DNA of 64,000 nt from Prochlorococcus sp. scB243_495L20 (lineage in GTDB: Bacteria > Cyanobacteriota > Cyanobacteriia > PCC-6307 > Cyanobiaceae): assembly GCA_000634215.1 (NCBI GenBank), contig JFLX01000001.1, positions 186,001 through 250,000 of the forward strand, given 5' to 3'. The position numbers were made by a program, and so were the translations under genes. This document shows, piece after piece, positions 9,788 through 19,903 of the stretch (the first letter of the stretch is position 1; the number at the start of each line of letters is the position of its first letter). The notes under the pieces are model-generated. The model did no database searches. It was not told where the DNA came from and saw only the letters and a list, made by a program, of their open reading frames with translations.

Positions 9788-12222
9788 TCGAGAAAGTTTT
9801 CAAGTCGGAAACAATTTTCAAGGTATTCATCATTATCAAATTTTAAAAAATCAATTAAAAAGTTTGATTTATTGGATTTGAAATTTAATTTACTTAGGTC
9901 TAATCTTGCAGATTTATTTTTATTAGTTTCAATATCAAGGTAATGGTTACTTGCCATTATTTTGAAGAAGTAATCGTTTTTAAGTTGGGTTTTTTCGTTT
10001 AAATATCCCAAATTGTATTCATTTGAGCAGTAAATTTCATTAATATTTATGCAAAAGATTTTTCCTTTTTTAGATATTAAAAAAATATTTTTTCCATCAT
10101 GAAATGTACAACAAGAAACAATTTTTTCAGATGGTAAAAGTTTTGCAATTATTAATCCTTGGGATTGTTTAGAAGTTGGTGTTAAAAATTTATTTGATAA
10201 ATTAAATTTAAAAATTCTTCCTATTGAGGTTAATATTATTAAGTCTTTGTTTTTATTAGAAATAAAAGAATCAATTGTTTTTAAATTATTTTTTAATTTT
10301 GTAATAGTGAAAGATCTATTACTTTTGATCATATCTTCATCAAATAAAACTTTTTTGAATCTTCCATCTGAATTTACTATGCATAAATAATTTCTAGTTT
10401 CTTTTTTAATTGCATGAAAATTTATTATTTCACTAGGATGAATATTTCCAAGAATTTTATTATCTAATTTATAGTCTTTATTAATACTTGATTCCCAATC
10501 AATGTTAAATACTTTTCCCGTATTTGTGATTCCAATTAATTTTATATTTTTTTCAATCTTACATATAAATTTTTGAATATTTTTATTATCTATAATTTTA
10601 TTTACAACCTCAAATGATTTTTTATAATTACTTAAAATCATTCTTTTTAAATAGAGTCTATTGTCTATGTGTAATTTTGTTTTTTTATTTATAAAGTCAT
10701 CTAATATCTGATTGTTAAGAGTTTCTAATTCTTCATTTTGATTTATATTTTTAATTATTTTTGTTTTACGTATAACATTGTATTTTTTCTTTAATATTAA
10801 TAATTCCTCTATAAGTAATTCAAGTAATAATTCTCTTTCGTTCAATAATTTTTGAAAATAATTCTTTTTTTCTTCTAACTTTTTTATATCGTTAATAATT
10901 TGACTTTTTTCTAGATTTGTTAATTTTTTTAGTGGCATATCCAAAACTGAATTTGCCTGTTTTTCACTAAATAAAAAATTTTTTACTAATTTTGATCTAG
11001 CTTGCACAGAATTTTCTGATTCTTCAATAATTGCTATAACTTTCTTTATGTTTTTTGTAGCTTTAGATAAACCTTCTGATATTTCTAGTTTATCAAGAGT
11101 GTTTTTTAGAAAATAAAAAGTTCTTTTTCTAATTGTTTCTTCTCTAAATTGAAGAAAATAGTTGAGATATTTTTTTAGATTTAGTTGTACAGGTTTGCCT
11201 TTAATTAAAGCTAAGAATATTGCTCCAAAGTTTGTTTGGAGAGTTGTTTTTTTATATAAATTAGAAATAACAAGTTCAGAATTCGAATCTTTTTTTAGTT
11301 CTATTACAATCCTCATTCCATCTCTGTCGCTTTCATCCCTAATATCAGAAATCCCATTAATTTTTCCTGAATTAACAAGTTCTGCGAGTTTTTCAATCCA
11401 ACCTGCTTTATTAATTTGATAAGGAAGTTCCGTAATGATAAGTGCATTCTTTTTATGCTTACCTTTGCCTAAATTTATCTCTTCCCTATTTACAATTCCT
11501 CTTATGGTTAAAGATCCTTTTCCAGTTTCATAAAGTTCTTCTATTGCATGACTATAAATTAACTCTCCGCCTGTAGGAAAATCAGGTCCTTTGATAATGT
11601 TTGAAAGTTTTTTATCACTAATGTCTTTATTTTTTACTAAGGCAACTAAACCATCCACAATCTCGCCAAGGTTGTGAGGCGGAATATTTGTTGCCATGCC
11701 AACAGCTATACCCGATGAGCCGTTTAATAATAAAAATGGAAGTTGGGCTGGAAGAACATCTGGTTCTTTTTGAGAACCGTCAAAGTTGTTTGAAAAATTT
11801 ACTGTTTCTGATCCAATTTCTTCAAGAAATCCTTGATGAGCTATTGGAGCTAATCTGGTCTCAGTATATCTCATTGCTGCAGGTGGATCATTATCTACAG
11901 ATCCAAAATTTCCATGGCCGTCAAGAGCAGGATATTTAGTTGAAAAATCTTGTACTAGCTTTACTAATGCATCATATACTGATTGATCTCCGTGAGGATG
12001 GTATTTTCCAAGTACATCTCCAACAACTCTTGCACACTTTCTAAATGGTTTATCAGGTGTTAAACCTAATTCGAACATTGCAAATATAATCCTTCTTTGT
12101 ACAGGCTTAAGACCGTCTCTTGCATCAGGCAAAGCACGACCAACTATTACGCTCATTGCATACTCCAAATAAGAACGTTGCATTTCTTCTTGAAGTGAGA
12201 TGGAAGTGAAGTTTTTATCCAT
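9784..12222 (-). CDS. type II topoisomerase subunit A, ParC-like second copy of the GyrA family
   Basis: An 812-residue protein with the GyrA/ParC breakage-reunion core: [20 protein letters not shown] at 21-40, [11 protein letters not shown] at about 69-79, and the catalytic tyrosine Y119 in AAMRYTETR. The C-terminal part is lysine-rich and weakly propeller-like ([23 protein letters not shown]). I see no QRRGGKG-type GyrA box; the matching place reads TSKQSQGLI. This suggests a topoisomerase-IV-like decatenase rather than true gyrase, but several alpha-cyanobacteria have a second gyrA-type gene without a clear parE, so its partner subunit is uncertain. Confidence 0.85.
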   Translation of the reverse strand: MDKNFTSISLQEEMQRSYLEYAMSVIVGRALPDARDGLKPVQRRIIFAMFELGLTPDKPFRKCARVVGDVLGKYHPHGDQSVYDALVKLVQDFSTKYPALDGHGNFGSVDNDPPAAMRYTETRLAPIAHQGFLEEIGSETVNFSNNFDGSQKEPDVLPAQLPFLLLNGSSGIAVGMATNIPPHNLGEIVDGLVALVKNKDISDKKLSNIIKGPDFPTGGELIYSHAIEELYETGKGSLTIRGIVNREEINLGKGKHKKNALIITELPYQINKAGWIEKLAELVNSGKINGISDIRDESDRDGMRIVIELKKDSNSELVISNLYKKTTLQTNFGAIFLALIKGKPVQLNLKKYLNYFLQFREETIRKRTFYFLKNTLDKLEISEGLSKATKNIKKVIAIIEESENSVQARSKLVKNFLFSEKQANSVLDMPLKKLTNLEKSQIINDIKKLEEKKNYFQKLLNERELLLELLIEELLILKKKYNVIRKTKIIKNINQNEELETLNNQILDDFINKKTKLHIDNRLYLKRMILSNYKKSFEVVNKIIDNKNIQKFICKIEKNIKLIGITNTGKVFNIDWESSINKDYKLDNKILGNIHPSEIINFHAIKKETRNYLCIVNSDGRFKKVLFDEDMIKSNRSFTITKLKNNLKTIDSFISNKNKDLIILTSIGRIFKFNLSNKFLTPTSKQSQGLIIAKLLPSEKIVSCCTFHDGKNIFLISKKGKIFCININEIYCSNEYNLGYLNEKTQLKNDYFFKIMASNHYLDIETNKNKSARLDLSKLNFKSNKSNFLIDFLKFDNDEYLENCFRLENFLD

Positions 12223-12299
12223 TAGAGCGCAAAATTAAATAATTATTAATTAACTAAATTAAGACTAATAGGTAAAACAATATTTACCAGTATTGAACA

Positions 12300-13163
12300 T
12301 TAAGATGATTCACTTATTTTGGATTTTGCCAGTATTACATCTTTTTTTAGTTGTTCATTTTGCAAAAGAATTTCTGTAGAGGCTTGTAATTTTTCTCCCC
12401 ATAACTGTTCTTTTCTATAATTATAATTGACATATTTGGGATCTTTAGCTAAAGCTTTTTTTGCTAGCTGAATTGCTAATTTATTATCACTGACATTTAT
12501 ACATGATGCCAGGCCTAGTAGTGGTTCAGCATTTTCCTCAATTGAGATTGCACTTTCAAAAAGTTTAATTGAAACATTTACATTGTTTCTCTCGAAATAT
12601 GCTAAACCTTGATTATTAATTGCTTGCCAGAAATCAGGTTTAATTTTTATAGATTTATCAAACAATTTGATAGCTCCCAAATAATTTCTTTCCATTAATA
12701 AAATATTTCCTAATTGAAAAATAGCTTTGTGGTTATTAGGTTCAATCTTTATTCCTTTTTCTAAAGCATTCTTTGCTTTTGTTTGTTGTGAAATTTTTAA
12801 GTAAACATTACTTTTAGCAAAATATATTTCGCTTATATTTGAATTGATCTGTTCTGCTTTATTTAGGGAATTTAATGCGTTTTTGTATTCTTTGTTAGCT
12901 ATTTGTGCTTCAGCCAAAATCAACCATAGTTTTTCTTCTTTTGCATTAAGTTTTACAGCTAATTTGGCTAAGTTAAGACTGTCTTCATATTGGCCAAAAT
13001 AAAGCAGCTGATATGCATTTTTGCCAATATATAAACTTTGCTTTTGTAAATTTTTTATTGTTGGAAAATAATAATAGGGAATTATTGCTTGAACTTTTTC
13101 TATTTGAAAAAAGGAAAAACATATCAGTGAGGTATAAATTATTTTTTTAAAAAACTTTTTCAT
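12300..13163 (-). CDS. tetratricopeptide repeat protein, exported
   Basis: A 287-residue protein with an N-terminal signal or anchor (MKKFFKKIIYTSLICFSFF) and five to six TPR-like helical pairs between about 55 and 250. Examples are LWLILAEAQIANKEYKNALNSL, EIYFAKSNVYLKISQQTKAKNAL, KAIFQLGNILLMERNYLGAI and WQAINNQGLAYFERNNVNVS. TPR proteins mediate protein-protein contact; in Prochlorococcus such proteins are often linked to envelope or photosystem assembly, but nothing here identifies the partner. It lies 2 bp downstream of queG on the same strand, so the two are likely co-transcribed. Confidence 0.85.
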   Translation of the reverse strand: MKKFFKKIIYTSLICFSFFQIEKVQAIIPYYYFPTIKNLQKQSLYIGKNAYQLLYFGQYEDSLNLAKLAVKLNAKEEKLWLILAEAQIANKEYKNALNSLNKAEQINSNISEIYFAKSNVYLKISQQTKAKNALEKGIKIEPNNHKAIFQLGNILLMERNYLGAIKLFDKSIKIKPDFWQAINNQGLAYFERNNVNVSIKLFESAISIEENAEPLLGLASCINVSDNKLAIQLAKKALAKDPKYVNYNYRKEQLWGEKLQASTEILLQNEQLKKDVILAKSKISESS

Positions 13164-13165
13164 AT

Positions 13166-14116
13166 TTATATTTTTTTATTATTTATATTTGCTTGGATGT
13201 TTCTTTTCCACATCCATGGTTTAATTCTTTTTAGGGTGGTTCCTTTGAGATTTTCTTGCCACGTTTTATCGTCCCAATTAAGGGAATCAATATTAAGATT
13301 TTTGATCCATTCTTTCGGTGTAGTTTCATAATTATTGTTGTATGGTACTGATTTATTCCATGGACATACATCTTGACAAATATCACATCCTGCAACCCAT
13401 CCACCTAAATTATTTTCTATTTTCTTTGGAATAGTTTTATCTCTGCTCTCTATTGTGTGATACGCAATACATAAATCTGATTGTATTACAAATGGTTCTA
13501 CGATTGCCTTCGTGGGACAATGTTCAATACATTTATCACACTTTCCACAAAGTGATTGATGAGGTTTATCTGGTATTAAATCTTTTGTGAGAATAATAAA
13601 ACCCAAAGTAAACCAAGAACCATTTTTTTTGCTGATTAAATTACTATTTTTACCTATCCAACCAATTCCTGCCTCTTCTGCCCATGCTTTCTCAAGAAGC
13701 GGAGAGGTATCAACACATATTTTCCATTTGCAATCAGGGATTTCTAGGTTAATCCATTTACCAATATTCTTTAATTTTTTGTGAATCACTTTATGATAAT
13801 CCTCACCTTGGCTAAATTTAGCTACCTTGAGGAAATTGCTGTTGTTGTTTTGTGAATTAATGTAAGAAAATCCAACGCTTAAAACACTTTTTGCATCTTC
13901 AAACAGTGAACCTATATTTTTTCTTTTTTCTGCTTCCATCCATTTCATTTCAGCATGATAGTTATTTGATAGCCATCTTTCTAATGCATGAGTTCTTAAT
14001 TTTATGCGCGAACTACCCGGAATTGAAGCTATTCCAGCAATTGTAAAACCTTCAAAAATAGCTCTTTCTTTTAATTTTTTACTTATTGCTTTTTTGTCTT
14101 GAATTGTATCAATCAT
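13166..14116 (-). CDS. queG: epoxyqueuosine reductase
   Basis: A 316-residue QueG. The N-terminal half holds the cobalamin-binding domain (TIAGIASIPGSSRIKLRTHALERWL, SVLSVGFSYIN, the AEEAGIGWIGKNSNLIS region). Two [4Fe-4S] clusters follow: CGKCDKCIEHCPTKAI near 190-205 and CDICQDVCPWNK near 245-255. It reduces epoxyqueuosine to queuosine in the wobble base of certain tRNAs, the last step of Q synthesis, and needs B12, which fits cbiD elsewhere in the window. Length is normal for forms without the extra C-terminal HEAT repeats. It is divergent from the DUF502 gene. Confidence 0.93.
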   Translation of the reverse strand: MIDTIQDKKAISKKLKERAIFEGFTIAGIASIPGSSRIKLRTHALERWLSNNYHAEMKWMEAEKRKNIGSLFEDAKSVLSVGFSYINSQNNNSNFLKVAKFSQGEDYHKVIHKKLKNIGKWINLEIPDCKWKICVDTSPLLEKAWAEEAGIGWIGKNSNLISKKNGSWFTLGFIILTKDLIPDKPHQSLCGKCDKCIEHCPTKAIVEPFVIQSDLCIAYHTIESRDKTIPKKIENNLGGWVAGCDICQDVCPWNKSVPYNNNYETTPKEWIKNLNIDSLNWDDKTWQENLKGTTLKRIKPWMWKRNIQANINNKKI

Positions 14117-14260
14117 TTCTTTTTCTTTATAATATTTCTTTTGAAAGTTATTTTTGGAGAATAAACTTAATAAATAAAATAGATATATTTAAGAAAATAT
14201 ATCCTAACTTAGTAAAAACAGTTAAATTATTAGTAAAATTAATATAGGTTAAAAGTTACT

Positions 14261-14995
14261 TTGGTTGAATCTAATCAAAATCAAGATTCAAATTTAGGAT
14301 CTAGGCTTCAACAAGATCTCAAAAATGATCTTATTGCAGGGTTGTTAGTTGTAATCCCCTTAGCTACAACTATTTGGCTGTCATCATTAGTTAGTAAATT
14401 TGTTTTAACTTTAGTTACTTCAGTCCCAAAGCAATTAAATCCTTTTATTAATTTAAATCCTTTATTACAAGATTTAATTAACCTCACCTTAGGTTTAACT
14501 GTTCCTTTATTAGCTATTTTGCTAATAGGCTTAATGGCGAGAAATTTTGTAGGAAGATGGTTATTAGAATTTGGAGAGGGAACTTTATCAAAAATTCCGG
14601 TAGCTGGAGCGGTTTATAAAACTCTTAAACAATTGTTAGAAACTTTCTTAAGTAATAAATCTAATAGATTTAGAAGAGTTGTTTTAGTTGAATATCCTCG
14701 TGAGGGACTTTTTAGTGTAGGCTTTGTAACAGGAAACGTAGGCCCTTCTCTACAGCCAGAATCGGAAGAAAAGTTGCTTAGTGTTTTTATACCTACTGCA
14801 CCAAACCCAACTACTGGTTGGTATACACTCGTTCCTGAGTCTTCTGTTAAGGATTTGGATATTTCTGTTGAAGATGCTTTTAGAACAATAATTTCTGCTG
14901 GGATAGTTAATCCAGATGAGAAAAATAACACTACAAATCCAACATTTTCAAAATTGTTTTCACAATTACGAGCTTCCACTAATACTTCTTCTTAA
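14261..14995 (+). CDS. DUF502 family membrane protein
   Basis: A 244-residue protein with two clear hydrophobic segments at about 28-48 (AGLLVVIPLATTIWLSSLVS) and 72-95 (LINLTLGLTVPLLAILLIGL). The soluble tail carries the DUF502 hallmarks GEGTLSKIPVAGAVYKTLKQ, VVLVEYPREGLFSVGFVTG and FIPTAPNPTTGWYTLVPES. The family is widespread and of unknown function, with plant homologues implicated in trafficking or signalling. The start is TTG, preceded by AT-rich DNA shared with divergent queG. The stop is immediately followed by nusB. Confidence 0.88.
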   Translation: MVESNQNQDSNLGSRLQQDLKNDLIAGLLVVIPLATTIWLSSLVSKFVLTLVTSVPKQLNPFINLNPLLQDLINLTLGLTVPLLAILLIGLMARNFVGRWLLEFGEGTLSKIPVAGAVYKTLKQLLETFLSNKSNRFRRVVLVEYPREGLFSVGFVTGNVGPSLQPESEEKLLSVFIPTAPNPTTGWYTLVPESSVKDLDISVEDAFRTIISAGIVNPDEKNNTTNPTFSKLFSQLRASTNTSS

Positions 14996-14998
14996 TTG

Positions 14999-15616
14999 AT
15001 GCATAATAGATCCCTTTCTAGAGAATTATCTTTAATTTCTCTCGGCCTTATAAAAGATAAAGGTGATTTTAAATTAAATAAATTTCAGATAGAAGAAATT
15101 TTTGAATCTGCTTTAGATTCTCTAATAAATCATTGCAGAGAGGAATTAGATAATTGCGAGTCAGAATTAGAAAATGCTTCACAAAAAATATTAAATAGTG
15201 AATTGCAAGAAGGTGTTGATTCTTCTTATTCAAATGTTCGAGATGAGTTAAAAAAATCTCTTACAAAAATTGAAACTGTAATGAATACACTCTCTGTCAC
15301 TTTAGACTTTCCCAAATTAATTGTTTCTAGCGGTCAAATAGATATTAGAGAGGATGTAAATCAAAGGATTTGTAATATAGTTAATAATCTTAAAATTATT
15401 GATTCTCATATTGATCAAGTAATGGATGGCTGGAGATTAAAAAGATTACCAAGAATTGATAGGGATATTTTGCGTTTAGCTTACGTGGATATAAATTTTT
15501 TGAATACACCTGTAGCTGTTGCTTGTGATGAGGCTGTTAATTTAGCTAATAAATATAGTGACTTGCAAGGAAGAAAATTTATTAATGGAGTTTTAAGGAG
15601 ATTACAAACAATTTAA
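14999..15616 (+). CDS. nusB: transcription antitermination factor NusB
   Basis: A 205-residue NusB. The C-terminal half carries the conserved helical core, from VMDGWRLKRLPRIDRDILRL to AVACDEAVNLANKYSDLQGRKFINGVLRRL, which binds boxA RNA and NusE (S10). At over 200 residues it is longer than E. coli NusB; the extra residues form a charged helical insertion at about 30-100, as in other cyanobacterial NusB proteins. A TTG at 14996 directly abuts the DUF502 stop, but the ATG at 14999 is the better start. It sits between DUF502 and ftsY, a usual cyanobacterial order. Confidence 0.92.
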   Translation: MHNRSLSRELSLISLGLIKDKGDFKLNKFQIEEIFESALDSLINHCREELDNCESELENASQKILNSELQEGVDSSYSNVRDELKKSLTKIETVMNTLSVTLDFPKLIVSSGQIDIREDVNQRICNIVNNLKIIDSHIDQVMDGWRLKRLPRIDRDILRLAYVDINFLNTPVAVACDEAVNLANKYSDLQGRKFINGVLRRLQTI

Positions 15617-15682
15617 TTGTCATAATAATTTGATATAAATAAATAGTATTTAGAAAATTTTAATTACTAATCATAGATAATT

Positions 15683-16936
15683 ATGACTAATACTGATAAT
15701 TCTCGTGAATGGGCTGCACAAGCGTATGCACTTTTAAAAAAACGTCAGGAAGAGCAAAAGCAAGAATTAGAGAGACAGGAAGAGCAAAAGCAAGAATTAG
15801 AGAGACAGGAAGAGCAAAAGCAAGAATTAGAGAGACAGGAAGAGCAAAAGCAAGAATTGATTGATATTCCAAATAAAGAAAATATTCCCGAACAGCCTTT
15901 AACTATTTCCGAACCTAAATTAGGAGAATTTGATGATAATTTTACTTGGTCTGCGATGGTATTAGCTGCTCAAGGAAAAAAAATAAATCAAATATCTATT
16001 GATGAAATTGATTGGTTAACTAAATTAAGGAGAGGATTAGAAGAAACTCGAAAAGGATTTGTTACTGAATTATTGGATAAATTAGGAGATGATCCCCTTA
16101 CTCCTGAATCTCTTGATGATTTAGAGACCCTATTAATAAGAGCTGATGTAGGGATTGATTCAACCGATAAAGTTATAAATTCTCTTAGAACAAAATTAAA
16201 CGAGGAAGTCGTGGGTGGAGAAGCAGGAATAAAATTTTTGAAGAAGGAATTAAAATTAATTATCGATAAACCAATAAAAAATTCGGGCTCTGATCTCTTA
16301 GTTCCCCAAAAAGGTAAATTAAATGTTTGGTTATTGGTAGGAGTTAATGGTGTTGGTAAAACTACTACATTAGGAAAATTAGCATATTTGTCATCTAAAA
16401 GTAATTATAAAACTTTAATTGCTGCTGCTGATACTTTTAGAGCGGCTGCAGTAGAACAACTTAAAGTGTGGGGAGATAGAAGTAATGTTGACGTTATATC
16501 TAATCAATCAAAAAATGCTGATCCAGCTGCTGTAGTTTTTGATGCTATTAATTCCGCGAAAAAAAGAAATGTTGATTTATTACTTGTTGATACAGCTGGT
16601 AGATTGCAAACAAAAAATAATTTGATGGATGAATTAGCAAAAATAAAAAAAATTATTGATAAAAAGGTCCCAGATGCAATTGTTGAATCATTATTAGTTC
16701 TAGATGCAAGTCAAGGACAAAATGGCTTAAAGCAAGCCAAAAGTTTTGCTAAATCAGCTGATTTAAGTGGAGCAATTATTACTAAATTAGATGGTACTTC
16801 TAGAGGGGGAGTTTCTTTAGCTGTATCTGAAGAAGTAAATTTGCCTATAAGGTTTATTGGAGCTGGAGAAGGTATAAAAGATTTGAGACCATTTAATAGT
16901 TATGAATTTGTAGAGGCTATGCTTGCAGATAAATAA
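15683..16936 (+). CDS. ftsY: signal recognition particle receptor FtsY
   Basis: A 417-residue SRP GTPase. The NG domain shows GVNGVGKTT at 220-228, DTFRAAAVEQL, DTAGRLQTKNN, TKLDGTSRGG and the closing GAGEGIKDLRPF. It docks SRP-ribosome complexes at the membrane for co-translational insertion. The N-terminal A domain (1-115) is acidic and contains a 10-residue QEEQKQELER repeat occupying about 21-60, encoded by perfect 30-bp tandem copies. The A domain normally mediates membrane and SecY contact and varies in length. It follows nusB by 66 bp. Confidence 0.96.
   Translation: MTNTDNSREWAAQAYALLKKRQEEQKQELERQEEQKQELERQEEQKQELERQEEQKQELIDIPNKENIPEQPLTISEPKLGEFDDNFTWSAMVLAAQGKKINQISIDEIDWLTKLRRGLEETRKGFVTELLDKLGDDPLTPESLDDLETLLIRADVGIDSTDKVINSLRTKLNEEVVGGEAGIKFLKKELKLIIDKPIKNSGSDLLVPQKGKLNVWLLVGVNGVGKTTTLGKLAYLSSKSNYKTLIAAADTFRAAAVEQLKVWGDRSNVDVISNQSKNADPAAVVFDAINSAKKRNVDLLLVDTAGRLQTKNNLMDELAKIKKIIDKKVPDAIVESLLVLDASQGQNGLKQAKSFAKSADLSGAIITKLDGTSRGGVSLAVSEEVNLPIRFIGAGEGIKDLRPFNSYEFVEAMLADK
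15746..15858 (+). repeat. perfect 30-bp tandem repeat inside ftsY
   Basis: Three full copies of a 30-bp unit starting CAGGAAGAGCAAAAGC lie at 15746-15775, 15776-15805 and 15806-15835, and 23 bp of a fourth follow. The copies are identical at nucleotide level, including synonymous positions, which points to recent slippage or unequal exchange. The unit is in frame and adds ten charged residues per copy, so copy number can change without breaking the gene. Confidence 0.95.
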
Positions 16937-17003
16937 ATATTTAATTTATTTTTTTTAAAAACTATAATTTAATGTTAAAACATATTTATCTATCGTATTT
17001 GTT

Positions 17004-18347
17004 TTGACAAATAATTCAAAAGAAAAAATATTTTCGAATAAATTTATCCAAAATTTTTTAGAAAATGATCCTAAAGAAACTTTAAAAAATAAATATAAAT
17101 TTGCTGAAATTGCATCTTCCCTAGCATATTACTTAAAATCTTTTTCCAACATAAATAAATTACTGGATTATGTATGCTTAATTTTTAAACATATTTTTCC
17201 TGATAATGTAATTTTAATTATTCCTTTGAATTACGAGGGGGATATATGGAAAGAAAATATAAAAATTTCTGTTAATTATGAATATTTAACAATACAAGAA
17301 GAAATTAGTAGTTTTTTGAATCAATTTCATTTTTCAAAAAATTTTAAAATAAAAGAAATTTTAACTTTTGAAAATGCATTAAAAAATAAATTTAAAGAAT
17401 ATAAAATTGAAACAAAAAAAATAATATCTAGAAATAAATGCAGAGGTTTTATTTATATTTTTAGCAAAGACATTCTCAAACAGTCGATTACTGAAGATAC
17501 TAATTTTAATTTTATTGAAAATTGTTTAGCTGTTGGACTAGAAAATCATTACTTAATAAAAACAAAGAAAAAGCATGAAAATGTAGACAGAGAAATTTCC
17601 ACGGGTGCTGAAATTCAATCTCAATTACTCCCAGATTATTGTCCAATTATCCATGGTCTAGATCTGGCCGCTCATTGTAGACCAGCTCTTCAGCTCGGGG
17701 GGGATTACTATGATTTTATGTGCTTGAAGACAAATATTTCTGAAAAAAGGAAAGAAAAATCAAGATGGGCATTTGTCATCGGCGATGTAATGGGTAAAGG
17801 GATTCCAGCCGGTCTTTTAATGACTATGTTAAGAGGAATGTTACGTGCAGAGGTTCTTACAGGTCTGCCTCCAGATAGAATTTTGCATGATTTGAATCAA
17901 TTAGCAATAAATGATTTAGATCAATCGCACAGATTTGTGACGTTATTTTACTCAGATTATGATCCAAGAACTAGAAAATTGCGATTCGCTAATGCAGCAC
18001 ATAATCCTCCTTTGCTTTGGATAAGTTCAGATCAGAAAATTATTAAATTAGACGCAAAAGGATTTGTACTTGGGCTACAAAAAGATGCTGAATATCATTG
18101 TGGTGAAATCAAGCTTAATCAAAATGATTTAGTTTTTTATTACACAGATGGAGTAATTGATACTTCTAACTCTTTAGGACAAAGATTTGAAGAGGAAAGA
18201 TTAATTAAAACTCTTACAAAATTATGCAAGCAATCTTATACATCCCAAGAAATTTTAAATAAAATATTTAAAAAGTTAGATGATTTTACAGGGCAAAATA
18301 GACATCTTGAAGATGATGCCTCGATGGTTATTTTTCAATTGAAATAG
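17004..18347 (+). CDS. PP2C-type serine phosphatase of the RsbU/SpoIIE family
   Basis: A 447-residue protein starting with TTG. Residues 1-185 form a GAF-like sensory region with many hydrophobic and lysine residues and no clear cofactor site. From about 195 the SpoIIE/RsbU catalytic domain follows: GAEIQSQLLPDYCP, the metal-binding GGDYYDF, FVIGDVMGKGIPAGLLM, AAHNPPLLW, FYYTDGVID and the final HLEDDASMVIFQ. Such enzymes dephosphorylate anti-sigma antagonists (STAS proteins) in partner-switching cascades. No STAS or RsbW-like partner is adjacent, so the target is unknown. Confidence 0.88.
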   Translation: MTNNSKEKIFSNKFIQNFLENDPKETLKNKYKFAEIASSLAYYLKSFSNINKLLDYVCLIFKHIFPDNVILIIPLNYEGDIWKENIKISVNYEYLTIQEEISSFLNQFHFSKNFKIKEILTFENALKNKFKEYKIETKKIISRNKCRGFIYIFSKDILKQSITEDTNFNFIENCLAVGLENHYLIKTKKKHENVDREISTGAEIQSQLLPDYCPIIHGLDLAAHCRPALQLGGDYYDFMCLKTNISEKRKEKSRWAFVIGDVMGKGIPAGLLMTMLRGMLRAEVLTGLPPDRILHDLNQLAINDLDQSHRFVTLFYSDYDPRTRKLRFANAAHNPPLLWISSDQKIIKLDAKGFVLGLQKDAEYHCGEIKLNQNDLVFYYTDGVIDTSNSLGQRFEEERLIKTLTKLCKQSYTSQEILNKIFKKLDDFTGQNRHLEDDASMVIFQLK

Positions 18348-18410
18348 ATATTTTTTGTCACTTATATAAAAAAATGCTTTATTAGAGATACTTAAAGTTT
18401 TCTAATTAAT

Positions 18411-19790
18411 ATGGCAAAAGTTTGGAGTAAAAGGTTTGATAATGCACTTAATCCTTTTATTGAAAATTTCAATGCCTCAATTGGTTTTGATAGAAAGCTT
18501 ATTTTAGAAGATTTAGATTGCTCGATTGCTCATGCCAAAATGCTTGGCAAAACAAAAGTTTTATCTTCTTCTGAAGTTTTGCAGATTATAAATGGTTTAG
18601 AGTTAATAAAAGTTCAATATTTAGAGGGTAAATTTTCTCCAAGTCCACCTTCTGAGGATATTCACTATTGCATAGAAGAAAAGCTAATAAGTTTAATTGG
18701 TGAAACTGGAAAAAAACTACACACAGGCAGAAGTAGAAATGATCAAGTTGGTACAGATATAAGATTGTGGCTAAGAAAAGAGATTGATAATATTGAAATT
18801 TTATTAACCGATTTGCAAAAATCCTTCTTAAATCTTGCTAAATCCAATGTTTATACCTTAATCCCTGGATATACTCACATGCAAAGAGCTCAACCGTTAT
18901 CTTTGGCCCATCATTTATTGGCTTATATAGAAATGCTTCAAAGAGATCGCGAAAGGTATAAAGAAGTTCGTTCAAGAGTTAATATTTCTCCCTTAGGAGC
19001 TGCAGCATTAGCTGGAACAAAAATAAAAATAGATAGGCACTTTACAGCTGCAGAATTGGGTTTTAAAAAAATTTATAAAAACAGTATTGATGCAGTGAGT
19101 GATCGAGATTTTTGTATAGAGTTTGTTTCTGCATCTGCTTTGTTGATGTCTCATTTAAGTAAAATTTCAGAGGAAATAATTTTATGGGTAACTGATGAAT
19201 TTTCTTTTGCAAAATTAACAGATAAATGTGCCACAGGAAGTAGCTTAATGCCTCAGAAAAAAAATCCTGACGTTCCAGAATTGATAAGAGGTAAGACAGG
19301 AAGAGTTTATGGACATCTTCAAGCATTGTTAACGATGGTCAAAGGGGTGCCGCTTTCTTACAACAAGGATTTTCAAGAGGATAAAGAGCCAATATTTGAT
19401 ACTGCAGAAACAATATCTTCTTGCGTTAAAGCAATGACTATTCTAATTAGTGAGGGCATTGAATTTAATATTAAAAATTTATCTGATTCTGTAGAAAACG
19501 ACTTTTCTAATGCTACTGATTTGGCAGATTACTTAGTTGGTAAAGATGTTCCTTTTAGGACCGCCTATCAAGTTGTTGGTCAAATGGTTAAATATTGTCT
19601 GGAGAGAAAAATATTGTTTAAAAATCTCAAAATTGAAGAATTTAAAAAATTTCATCCCAAATTTGATGAGGATGTTTTTGTTGATCTTAAACCCCTTAAT
19701 GTTGTTAAATCAAGAAATAGCGAAGGAGGCACAGGTTTTGTGCAGGTAGAAAAAGAGTTAAATAATTGGCAAAAAAGATTGTTACTTTGA
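18411..19790 (+). CDS. argH: argininosuccinate lyase
   Basis: A 459-residue member of the fumarase/aspartase superfamily that releases arginine and fumarate from argininosuccinate. Conserved blocks are [28 protein letters not shown], the [12 protein letters not shown]-like [17 protein letters not shown] with the catalytic histidine, and the signature [12 protein letters not shown] near 277-288. The end ([13 protein letters not shown]) is typical. It is monocistronic by spacing and followed by a hairpin with a T-run at 19855-19876. It complements argJ later in the window in the same pathway. Confidence 0.96.
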   Translation: MAKVWSKRFDNALNPFIENFNASIGFDRKLILEDLDCSIAHAKMLGKTKVLSSSEVLQIINGLELIKVQYLEGKFSPSPPSEDIHYCIEEKLISLIGETGKKLHTGRSRNDQVGTDIRLWLRKEIDNIEILLTDLQKSFLNLAKSNVYTLIPGYTHMQRAQPLSLAHHLLAYIEMLQRDRERYKEVRSRVNISPLGAAALAGTKIKIDRHFTAAELGFKKIYKNSIDAVSDRDFCIEFVSASALLMSHLSKISEEIILWVTDEFSFAKLTDKCATGSSLMPQKKNPDVPELIRGKTGRVYGHLQALLTMVKGVPLSYNKDFQEDKEPIFDTAETISSCVKAMTILISEGIEFNIKNLSDSVENDFSNATDLADYLVGKDVPFRTAYQVVGQMVKYCLERKILFKNLKIEEFKKFHPKFDEDVFVDLKPLNVVKSRNSEGGTGFVQVEKELNNWQKRLLL

Positions 19791-19854
19791 ATCTCAATTA
19801 TTTTTCTACAACAAGGGTATGCTTTGAAGTAGAATAATGAGGCAATGCTATGAG

Positions 19855-19876
19855 ACTACATTTTGTAGTTTTTTTA
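19855..19876 (+). terminator. rho-independent-type terminator after argH
   Basis: A 6-bp stem ACTACA / TGTAGT with a TTT loop is followed by a run of seven T residues and then AT. It lies 65 bp after the argH stop and about 30 bp before the RRM gene start. It could end argH transcripts or act in the 5' leader of the RNA-binding protein gene. The stem is short and AT-rich, so strength is uncertain. Confidence 0.55.
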
Positions 19877-19903
19877 TAAGGTAAATTTTTTGTTGAGTTT
19901 AAA

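Noticed and set aside
11688-11939. Antisense ORF inside the gyrA/parC-like gene
   Set aside because: It is a shadow of a well-supported gene on the other strand and shows no family features.
15746-15858. CRISPR-like spaced repeat
   Set aside because: The 30-bp units are directly adjacent without spacers and lie in frame inside ftsY; no cas genes are near.
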